From: Agapetus fuscipes
Taxonomy: Eukaryota; Arthropoda; Insecta; Trichoptera; Glossosomatidae
Length of the DNA: 64,000 bases
NCBI GenBank assembly: GCA_951799405.1
Contig: OX637343.1
Location: 9,588,524 to 9,652,523, forward strand
Reading direction: 5' to 3'
The notes under the pieces were generated by a model, which saw nothing but the letters and a program-made list of their open reading frames with translations, was not told the DNA's origin and ran no database searches. The translations under genes were made by a program, and so were the position numbers. This document shows, piece by piece, positions 51,281-60,739 of the stretch. Position 1 is the stretch's first letter. Each line of letters opens with the position of its first letter.

Positions 51281-53045
51281 TATTTTTTAATTACTTTTTT
51301 TTTTTTTTAAAGGAATCCAGAAGGGCTATTCTGGATGTCTAAGGCGAGGCCGAAGGCGACTGATACCGATTCGTTGCCGAATGAAAGGTGAATTGTGATT
51401 CTCGTTCGAAAATTTGGCTGAAGGCTATTTCTTATAAAGGTGAGGAATCTCCCGGAACTGTCAAAATATAGCGCGGCCGATTTACCCCGCCGTACAGCGA
51501 AGGACAGAAATTGTCAGTAGATTATTACAAATATATGACTTATTTTCTTTAATGACCTAAATAAATGTATTCGCAAACTCATTCCTTATGTTTATTTGTG
51601 ACCCACGTGACATTATTATAGGAAATTATGACGTAGAATAGGAATTACGATCTTACGAAAATTGGCATTCTGAACGGCATAATATGCGCGTCGCTAAGTA
51701 CGTCATGCAGATAATTATTATGCTTTTGACAACAATAAATTTGCACTCAGAAATTGCGTTATTTTTTCACAGTTTCATCTTCATTTGTGATAAATTGTAA
51801 ACATAATTATTTACAAGTGATTTTCAATCATTATAACGCTCAATTTACAAAGATTTAAGCATAGATTTAATTGTCAAATGTCAGTTGACAGCAGACGTGA
51901 AGTTAGCCTGATTTGCCAGCCTGCTATGCGAGAGCTGTGAACTATGAGAATTGCCCCCAAAGTCCAAGGAAAAATAATTTCACATAAAATGTTATTTATA
52001 ATCATTTCCTAATTTTAACATATTTGAAATAAACAAATCACCTTAATTTTTTTAATTAAAATAAATTGGGCTAGTTTTAACAAGTTGAAGGAGTAAAAGT
52101 ACAATATAAACAATAGTTTTCACCAAACATTGTATTGTTGAGAACTGAGTTTTTTATTACATTGTAATGTAGTTTTATGTATTTTCATTCCGTTGTTTCG
52201 TACTTATTTGCACTTATTATTGTTTTACTACTTTTTGATGAAGTTTTAGTATTTTTTTTAAATATATGGGGAAATTTACCCTTTGGGCTGGCACCTGTCG
52301 GACGATTATCACATCGATCATCCGTCAGTCTGGCCAATCGAGAAAAAACATACAAAACCCATTGCTGTCCCTTGTAAGGATAGTCGGAAGGTCGGTAGGA
52401 ACGAGAATCGCAAAACGGCAAAGGAACTCTTTCGCAAGGGCTATTAATCTCCACCGGCAACTAATATCTTTAGTGCAACCGAACATCGAGAATTGCACTT
52501 CTGTGCGGGAGGCTCCCCAATTCTTTAGAGTCTTGGGGGTCTATGTCACCCTGGAAGGGTGCCGCAGAGGTGTTGCTTGAGATCTTGGTTCTGTCGTGAG
52601 GCGCTGCAAGGAAGTGGTGATTGATGTTGGTTTTAAATAAAACCGGTTTAAATTGGGAAGGGAACACAGATTATTTCTAAATAAACATAAAATCTGGGCG
52701 CTTTGTAATATAATACCTACCTAAGGATAAAAACTCTATACAAAGTTGCGAAATCGCAGTCGTACGCGTCCTTCTTAAAGTTTATGAACCGTTACGAAGA
52801 ATTCAAAAATGTTGAGAAATCTTGGGTATTATAACACTATGGCCGACCAAACGTGCGGGCACCTAATGCCGCTAAAGACGGTCACTCTTGTATGTCAATC
52901 TTACGTGTAGCTCATGTAAATGATGGGAGTTGTAAGCTTACACTGTCGGCTGTTGATGCTAGGAGATTTGCTTATTGAGATCTGTTGCCGTGGTCTGCGG
53001 GGCCTGGAGCTTCCGAACGTTTCACCCATGTCTGTGGTGGGCTTC
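51281..53045. other. long tract without an identified gene
   Basis: 51296-51530 follows a T-run and may be an unclassified retroposon. 52266-52660 is GC-richer and contains the CTGTGCGGGAGGCTCCCC block shared with 15670 and 24490. No coding evidence. Confidence 0.35.
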
Positions 53046-53049
53046 TTAA

Positions 53050-53285
53050 AAAACGCTACTAAGCTACACACATAGCGTAACTTCATGCCGCGTTTTCTCC
53101 GCAGTGGTCAATTGTGGCAAGTACAACCTATTTATTTTAATAGGTAAAAACTCCTGCCACTTCAATTGAAGTGGGGGCTTTCAGCTTCCAAGGCGCTTGA
53201 ACTTAAAATACCGACAATAATGTCGGTATTTTTATTTTGGGTTGGAAATAAACACCGGGAAATCATTTATGACTCGGCACAATAA
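53050..53285 (-). repeat. SINE-A, head lost
   Basis: Reverse: GTAACTTCATGCCGCGTTTT, GTGGGGGCTTTCAGCTTCCA, GGGAAATCATTTATGACTC. It includes a small ACCGACAATAATGTCGGT hairpin. Confidence 0.65.
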
Positions 53286-54510
53286 AAAAAATCCCCCCGC
53301 TATGTGACGATTTGGATAATTTTTCAGTTAAATCATTTGAATCAGTTTATAAAAAATGCACTACAAAACTTTAAATTTATTTTAAACACACATGAGTTTT
53401 ATTTTATTCAATAATTATTAAATAATTTTTACATAAAGTTGTAAGCTTTCACTTTCACGGCGACAAACTGTTTTGTGTTTTATCGGGTCATTTTTTTTAT
53501 CTGCCGACGTTTTGCTTTCATAAGCGGAAAGCATTCTCAAGGCGATTAAAGCGACGTGGTGGCGGTCGCTCACTGTCAGTAATTATAGTTACCTTTACTT
53601 TGAAAATAATTTCTGGCGTTTGATTGCCACGCCGCTTTAAATCATTAAAAAATGACTGTCATAAATAATCGTCTTTAGCGAGTTTAACATAATATAGCAA
53701 AAACAGAAATATTTTACAAATTTGACTCTTATTCACAATTTTAATAAAGGTGTTTTTTTTATTGATTATTATTTATTTTTAACCATGCCTATGCGTGAAG
53801 CGGTCACGGCAATTTTAGCATTTTTGTAAATTATAACAATTATTGTAAAATTTTCACAATAAATGCAATTAAATCAAAATCCAGCTCAGGGTTCAAGATT
53901 TCCCATATTTTCCTCTTTTATCTGCCGTTTTGTATCGACTTTTGTAGATATGCATTCCGTTCTAAAGGCAGTGTCTTGTCCAGATTCTGTTATCCATTTT
54001 GTAATTGGTTGTAAGGGACCCTGGTCGAATAGACCTGTGACGTTGGCCGCCGAAAAAATAATCTAATGGAAGGACTTGTGCCAAATTTGTTGTCTAATGT
54101 CAGAAGTATGAGAATAACAAAGCAGAGGCTTATTTCGGTATTTCGATATCATAAGAAAAGAGACCAATGCATTGAAAGTAAGCAACTGCAAGAGAGACAG
54201 TTTTAATTACTAACACAACAGAGAGTTTTTATTGTTTTCGTGCGTACTCAGTTTGTAGATAGGAAAAGTAATGGAGCGGCACAAACTCTTAACAGTGCGG
54301 ATTGAACAATGTGTATGCATTATTTTGTGCTAAATATATTCTCGCTTGCTTTGAAAACCGCCGCCAGGAGTGCTATCAAATCGTAACAAAATAATGCTAT
54401 TGAATCTTACTTATAAAAATTCAATAGCATCTCCATACACCTTTTACTCCTTACGATATGTGAGAATATTTTTTTAAGTAAAGAAAAAAAGCACTAACTG
54501 CTGTAAAGCT
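53286..54510. other. tract with dispersed repeats, no gene
   Basis: 54120-54400 pairs with the repeat at 7735-8010. A frame at 53863-54066 has no family support. Confidence 0.4.
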
Positions 54511-54514
54511 GGAT

Positions 54515-54790
54515 GAATTTTGTAACTATAATCATCTCTATAGTCTTAGTTGAAAGATATAGTATCATTTATCTCATATTAAATGCACATCCACAAGCAG
54601 GCATGTATTCATTCCCGCTTAGACATTCTTCATATTGTGTATCGTTGCAAAATTAATATCCGAACCTCGAATGAACATAAGCCCGGCAAATTTTGCAAAC
54701 CATCCCTAAAGCAGGGGTGACATTGGCAAAGAAACTATTTTTTAACAGTTTGGGTGGTCAACCCTGATATTAACCTATAGTACAAAGAAT
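54515..54790 (-). mobile_element. LINE-T 3' end
   Basis: Reverse, diverged: TCTTAGTTGAAAGATATAG to TTAACCTATAGTACAAAG. Confidence 0.65.
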
Positions 54791-54892
54791 TAAAACAATA
54801 AATAACGAATTTATCACCAAAAAATCTAAAAAAAAAAGTCAGTAGGAATATTAATTAACATACAATAAAAGATTATGACTGGTTAAAAAAAA

Positions 54893-55158
54893 GGGTGTTC
54901 CTTGACTTGTAGGTTGGTATGAGGCTGACCATCCATACTGTAAAAAATGGTTCACTTTTCCAATGTCACCCCTGTTTCAGGGAAGGTCGGCAAGAGTTGC
55001 AGGGCTTATGTTCATTTGATATTGGGTTTTATATATTGTAGGTCCACATGCGGCATGTGTGAGCGCGAAATTATGCGTGTCTTCTTGTGGGAATGCATTT
55101 AACATTAATCTCAAATGATGCACATCTTTACAACTTAGACTTAGATTTAGATTAGTGT
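54893..55158 (+). mobile_element. LINE-T 3' end with mixed TTAGA/TTTAGA tail
   Basis: GTGTTCCTTGACTTGTAGGT to CTTAGACTTAGATTTAGATT. Confidence 0.75.
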
Positions 55159-55609
55159 AGGTAATTTAATCAACAAAAATCATTCTGATATAAAAATAAA
55201 GATAACATTCCTCTGAGGATCGAACTCACTACCTTCCGATAGATAATAATCAGTTTGCTGTCGCTGATTGTCAAACGACATCACTACAAAAAGACCAGCT
55301 TTAAAAAATCAGTGTTCTTTTTTCTAATAATTTTATTTATCAGTTTCGATGAAAAAAGTTGAACTTGATTTATCATTGACAACAAACAAATCAAGAGCAT
55401 CCTCGTAAATAAATAAATTAGAAAAATTCAGCCTTGAACTAGTTAAACTAATTTTAATCTTTTGTTAGATCTTATTTGCTGATTTTCAGTTGGTCAAAAA
55501 AAGAAAGAAAATGGAATCTAATATTCTGAGTTGCAAAGATATATTGGACTGTAAGGCTCACATTTAATGCATGCCCACAAGCAGGCACATGTACTTACAT
55601 GTGCTGTAA

Positions 55610-55985
55610 AATACTGTAAAAACTAGTTCACTTTTGCAAGTTCATTTAAGATGTGGGTTTTTACGTTGTAGGCTCACATGCGGCATGTGTAAGTCCGTTT
55701 TTATACATGTCTGCTTGTGGGCATGCATTTAATACGAATCTTAAATGTATTGTCGGTGTCGGTGTTATGGCCGCGGGGATCAAGACAGGTTATTTGAAAC
55801 CGGATAACCGCGACGATAACTTCGACCCTTGTTCAACAGATGCCGTTGCATGCACACAAGCTTCTGCTTTTGCATTAAGACAACTGGCCAGGCAAAATAG
55901 GTTGGTGGATTGCATTCCTTTCCACAAATTTTTTTTGTTTTAATTGTATCTTTGCAACTTAGATCATAGATTATACATAGATAGC
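55610..55985 (+). mobile_element. LINE-T fragment split by SINE-E (55750-55940)
   Basis: The LINE-T body runs to 55749 and resumes at 55941 (CTTTGCAACTTAGATCATAG). The inserted SINE-E has head GGTGTTATGGCCGCGGGGAT, the short module in reverse (CACACAAGCTTCTGCTTTTG) and the end AGGTTGGTGGATTGCATTCC. TAAATGTA (55742-55749) and TAATTGTA (55941-55948) form an 8-bp duplication with one mismatch. Confidence 0.75.
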
Positions 55986-56127
55986 CTGTGAACCTATCAT
56001 ACCCTGATGATGTTCTCATGCAACGGTGAACGAAACGTCAGGGAAAACAGCACATAATAATGAATTGCTATTGTTTATTGAATATTAAAATTAATTAAAT
56101 GTGAAAAATCCAAGACGGAAGTATGTT

Positions 56128-56415
56128 TGACCGGTCCGTAGTCTAGTGGTTAGCACTTCTGACTCGTAAATGGAAGGTTTTGGGTTCAAATCCCGGCGGA
56201 GCACCAAAAATATACCATTTATATATTCAAATATGCTCTTCGCTGGGGCAAAAATTCATATACCTTTACCAAAGACCGGTCACTAAAGGTCCGTCCAGCC
56301 TTACAGCAACTGGGTCTTGCTTGAGAATTGACGCTTTCTAGAGCGACGACCAAGCTCGCAAAGGGCTCTTGAGGTGTGATACACACCAAAACAGCGCTCA
56401 ACAAATAAATCATTC
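56128..56415 (+). repeat. SINE-B, near full length, no 5S head
   Basis: Head GACCGGTCCGTAGTCTAGTG, box B GGGTTCAAATCCCGGCGG, end CAGCGCTCAACAAATAAATC. Confidence 0.8.
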
Positions 56416-56944
56416 TAATATCAATTTTATTATTATCATGTTAACTTTTACCTAAAAGAATAATCCGAAAGCAGTCAAGATGGCGTTTTTTGCGGTATAG
56501 GTGGTCAGCCTACTCGCTGCCTTAGTTCTTGTTTATCGTATACGCCATTGAGAAAATTTTACATGAGCAATGTTTGCATGTGTACTGGACCAATGTGTCT
56601 TATGAAAACAAGAAATTTATTTTAAAAATATTTGAAAGAACTCTCACATTATCGAGTTGTACGGTTTTTCTTAGCTCAGATTGTGTAGAATTTGATTCAT
56701 AAGACAATTGCATGAAAAAGTCATATTTGATAAGATTGGCGTATACGATAAACAAGAACTGGGGGAGCGTACTGACAACATTTTATTTAAATTGAGTGTT
56801 AATTAAATGTTAAGTACTTTACCATCCTTTCACCGTGAAAAAATCGTTTTTACCAATTTCCTGTTTTCAGTTGATTACCGTTGAAAATTGCGTTTTCCTT
56901 TCAATCAACGCAAGGAAAATACTCAGGTGCTTATCCTCTGACTT

Positions 56945-57405
56945 GCTATAATATAATCTCTTTAATCTGTAATCTAAGTTGCAAATATTTCAGATTTACA
57001 TTAAAGGCATGCTCACAGACATGTGTAATTATTTCGCGCTAACAAATGCTGCACGTGTACTCACAAATTAAAATCCAAACCTGAAATAAACATAAATCTT
57101 ATTGATTGTAGAGGCATTAACTTTGTAATCGTTCATCATTAAGGATAAAAGAAAAACAGCTTTGTTTTCGTGGTATAAAAATAAATACTCACGTAATCGA
57201 AAACAAAGCTGTTTTTCTTGGTATATTTCTTGGTATATTTCGTTGTATTTCGTGGTATAAAAATAAATACTCACGTAATCGAAAATAAAGCTGTTTTGTT
57301 TTATCCTTGAACATAAATCCTGCATTATTTTCCGACCTTCCCTGAAACAGGGGTGGCATTGGCAAGTGAACCATTTTTTTAACAACATAGGTGGTCAGCG
57401 GCAGG
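56945..57405 (-). mobile_element. LINE-T interrupted by a 211-bp insert
   Basis: LINE-T halves are 56945-57098 and 57310-57405. The insert 57099-57309 is flanked by AACATAAATC at 57089-57098 and 57310-57319. It holds two copies of TATAAAAATAAATACTCACG followed by TAATCGAAAA, and opposed AACAGCTTTGTTTTCG arms. Confidence 0.7.
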
Positions 57406-57585
57406 TCAACAAAACGCTTCAAAATATTCGAAAGAAATGGCGGTTGATCTGTAATGCTGGCGTTTAAAGCTGAGGCTTTGAAAAAATATTTTTCACTTTT
57501 TTTAAAGAATATGTTTTGTTGGCTTTAATTTTTTACTGTTTAATTGTTTAGTGTTTATTTGTTTTCTATACTCAAATGTAATAAA

Positions 57586-58724
57586 TAGGGACTGGAAAAT
57601 AGTGGTGTTATTTTTTAGGAAATTCGCGCTATTTTTTTGTGAAATTCGCGTTATTTTTGATCAAAAACAGGGAAATTCGCGTTATTTTTTATGATAAACG
57701 GGGAGATTTGGTGTAATTTTTAGGGTTGATTAGATCAAAATAAAGGTTTATATAATTGCAAAACAAAATATAATACTAATATTTACAATTTATTATGTAA
57801 ACAACAATATTATGTACCTTAAAAACAATGAATAAACAACATCTGAATCAATACGAGTATCTGCAACCGAAGATGGTGGAAGTACCCACCGAAAACGTTT
57901 TTGCAATAAAAAAACTGAAGTGGTACAAAACAACGTTTTTTAATTTTAGTTTCTTAAATTTTTTTTTTTTTTTTAAATAATCCTTTTTTACAAAAAAACC
58001 ATTGATTGAAAAAAGTATTAATATTTCAATTACACTCCGAATACCCTGCATCCTTTTAAAATATTTAATTTTTGTGCATTTAGTCTCTAGATGAGGGTTA
58101 TCTCATTTTTCAAGGGATGTTGGCTTTTATGAAAGCTTCAAGTTGTGCTCTTGGCTAATCCAGCAACAGCTTCTCTCCTTGAAGTATTTTCCTTCATTGA
58201 TGTCACGATTCAAGTCTGCTTGGATGATCCAGGACAGTTCTGCTTATCATTATTTTTTTTAATAAAATAGATTTGTCAATAGGAATGCAATGCACCAACC
58301 TACTCTGCCTGGCCAGATACAGGTATTAATATCATTAATTATTAATTCATTATTGTTTATTTCAATGAATTATTCATTTTTAATTACCCAATTACATCTG
58401 TTGAACCAGGGTCAAATTTATGGTCAAATGACCCAGGTGGGGATCGAACCTTGCGTCTAGCGTTCTAGCGTGTTTAGACGTTGAAAGAGACCAATTTTCC
58501 TGTGCTTTGCACCTTGCAAAGGGTTTTCGCAGGATTTTTTTCTTTCCCACAAAATCGTTGCGTTGCAAAAGCGATACACGACAACTTTTTCGCACAATTT
58601 CTACCAAAAGTACGAAAATTCGCGATATTTGCGTGAAACCTGAAATTTCGCGTTATTCGCGTAAAAACATCAAAATTCGCGAATAAATTCGTTTTATCGC
58701 GATCGCGAAATTTTCCAGTCCCTA
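57586..58724. mobile_element. 1.14-kb hAT non-autonomous element, perfect 8-bp duplication
   Basis: Ends TAGGGACTGGAAAAT and ATTTTCCAGTCCCTA, flanked by GTAATAAA at 57578-57585 and 58725-58732. Subterminal GAAATTCGCGTTATTTTT-like repeats occur three times at the left (about 57618-57690) and, as AATTCGCG or its mirror, at the right. No transposase frame. A reverse SINE-E (about 58255-58470) sits inside. Confidence 0.9.
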
Positions 58725-58759
58725 GTAATAAATAACTTGTATTCCTTGACTGATAGGTT

Positions 58760-59090
58760 ACTTTACTTTTCGTATGGCCGGCAAGCACAGCAAATCACTT
58801 GGCCGTTGGGCCGCGTCAGAGGCGAAGATCCAAGCCCTCCATCCACTTCACTGCTCCTGGCGTGGCCTCGTGGAGGTCCTTCAGGCCAGGAGGGTGTCTT
58901 CTGATGGGGCACTCCTCCACTATGTGCCGGACAGTCTGGTTCTCCGCCCCACAGTCACATCCTGGAGATGGAGCTAATCCCCATCTATGGAGCAAAAAGT
59001 TGCAACGGCCATGCTCGGTTCGGATCCTATTCAAGGTCGTCCACAGTCCTCTCGCAAGATTAAACCCTGGGACCTCCTGGTGTGGCAGAG
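58760..59090 (-). mobile_element. 331-bp LINE C-terminal fragment with 9-bp target duplication
   Basis: TGATAGGTT occurs at 58751-58759 and 59091-59099. The minus strand encodes LPHQEVPGFNLARGLWTTLN, IRTEHGRCNFLLHRWGLAPS, and a CX1CX8HX4C knuckle (CDCGAENQTVRHIVEEC), then a stop. It is a non-LTR reverse-transcriptase C-terminus, severely 5' truncated. Confidence 0.8.
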
Positions 59091-59589
59091 TGATAGGTTG
59101 ATACGAGGCTGACCACCCATACTGTAAAAAATGGTTCACTTTGCCAATGTCACCCCTGTTTCATGGAAGGTCGGCAAGAGTTGCAGGGCTTATGTTCATT
59201 TGAGATTGAGTTTTTATTTTGTAGGTCCACATGCGGCATGTGTGAGCGCGAAATTATGCGTGTCTGCTTGTGGGAATGCATTTAATATGAATCTCAAATG
59301 ATGCATATCTTTGCAGCTTAGATTTAGACACACAAGAGCATAGTCTCTTTTTGGTGAGGTATAGCGTTAAAAACATGAATCTACCATGCATTAGAATTAA
59401 GAGATGAAATTTATAAAAAATGGTACCTATACCTATCAAATATAAAAAATATGTACGTGAATTTTCTAGTCGCCCAGAGTGTCCTTGAGATTATGAACGC
59501 TCTTGTCACCTCAGTTCACCTCTATTGTCCCACCAGCTCTCGGAGTACCTACATGGGAGAGTCTTGGCTAACCACCAGCCGCAACAGGA

Positions 59590-59640
59590 CTCATGATGAT
59601 GATGATGTTGATGATGATGATGAAGATGATGATGGAGACG
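59590..59640 (+). repeat. GAT microsatellite
   Basis: Imperfect (GAT)n, about 50 bp. Confidence 0.85.
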
Positions 59641-59784
59641 CAAGAGTTGCTCCTTTCGAACTTGAACATGTAAAAAGAGATGACCGTTATTTTAATTTTT
59701 TTCATCTTCTTTCATTTTCCTCAAACTTTCTCAGTTCACTTCTAAATGTAGGTCTCCTCCCATCTCTTCTATGCTTGGTATCAA

Positions 59785-59917
59785 CATCATCATCATAGCT
59801 CGTCAGCCCTGGTTGGGCCTTGGCTGCATCCAGGATTCTCCGCTACTCTCGCCTGTCTATCGCCTTTGCTCTCCAGCCACCTGTGTCCGGCTTCGCTTCG
59901 CAATCACCTGTTTTGTT
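59785..59917 (-). mobile_element. LINE RT tail scrap
   Basis: Minus GAGAGCAAAGGCGATAGACA and GGCGAGAGTAGCGGAGAATC match the 1944-2030 scrap. Confidence 0.4.
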
Positions 59918-60071
59918 CAGGGTGTCTATTCACGATAGGGGATAGAAAAGACTCATCTCGATTTTCCCCGAAAAAGGAATAAAGGTATTGTGCCTCACAA
60001 TACCATTTATTGCTCTTTCTGGTAAAATCGAGATGAATCTACTCTATCCCCTATCGTGAATAGACACCCTG
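59918..60071. mobile_element. 154-bp foldback MITE
   Basis: Ends CAGGGTGTCTATTCACGATA and its exact mirror TATCGTGAATAGACACCCTG, with arms of about 48 bp (a few mismatches). An inner GGTATTGTG...CACAATACC hairpin lies in the loop. No target duplication is evident. Confidence 0.8.
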
Positions 60072-60651
60072 ATCGCTGTTCAGTTGGAGGGAGTTGCCAA
60101 TAAGTCATCAAGTTTGCCAGACGGGTTGGTCTACAGGGAATTTTTTTTTTCATCCCTACCCTCCAGGCAAGCGTGACGAGCATTCATCTATCCTTGCACA
60201 TCTCACCATAAAAATTTATTTTAAAATGGTCATCAGAAATAGGATATCTTTTTTTTTAGTCTAGGAAAATAAACTGTGTACCAATGTACACCATTTTTTT
60301 AAATAATGCGATCGATCGAAGGGCAAGAAGATATTGTATATATTAAATCCTAAATATGTCGAAGTTCATTCCAACGAAGTCTAAAATTGTAGTTATTAGA
60401 CGGGTGTTCTTTGTAACTAAATAATCATTTTTGGTAACTTCTTATCTATTTATTCATTTAAACATAACTGTACGCTGACAGTACATTTTTTATCTCTTAC
60501 ATGTTTTAACAAGAAAAACACTCAGAATGTCAATTTTTCCGAATGTCTTGGTCACCTCGCGTACTCTCGGTGAGTTGTTGAAGCGCGACAAAGGACAAGA
60601 AAAAAATGTGCCTGCCTAAATAGTGTGACCAACGACCGATCAGAAATTCAA

Positions 60652-60686
60652 TATAAAAGACGAGAGAAATAAAAACAAACGTCAGT
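60652..60686 (+). promoter_or_regulatory. core promoter of the RR-2 gene: TATA box and TCAGT initiator
   Basis: TATAAAAG lies at 60652-60659 and the arthropod initiator TCAGT at 60682-60686, about 30 bp apart. The initiator A at 60684 is the predicted start site, giving a 56-nt 5' leader before the ATG at 60740. The spacing fits a focused TATA/Inr promoter, as expected for a gene expressed in sharp developmental pulses. Confidence 0.8.
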
Positions 60687-60739
60687 ACAAAGCGACATCA
60701 GCAATTGATCAGATCAGCAAGTAAATAAGTGAATTTAAA

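Larger units (their letters stand above)
57420..59335 (+). mobile_element. LINE-T copy broken by a hAT element and by a LINE fragment
   Basis: Pieces 57420-57585 (starts GAAAGAAATGGCGGTTGATC, the reverse-transcriptase end), 58733-58759 and 59091-59335 (ends CTTAGATTTAGA) reassemble in order into one LINE-T 3' end. Both interruptions carry exact target duplications. Confidence 0.8.

Noticed and set aside
53863..54066. 67-codon frame
   Set aside because: Not recognisable; within repeat-like sequence shared with no known gene.
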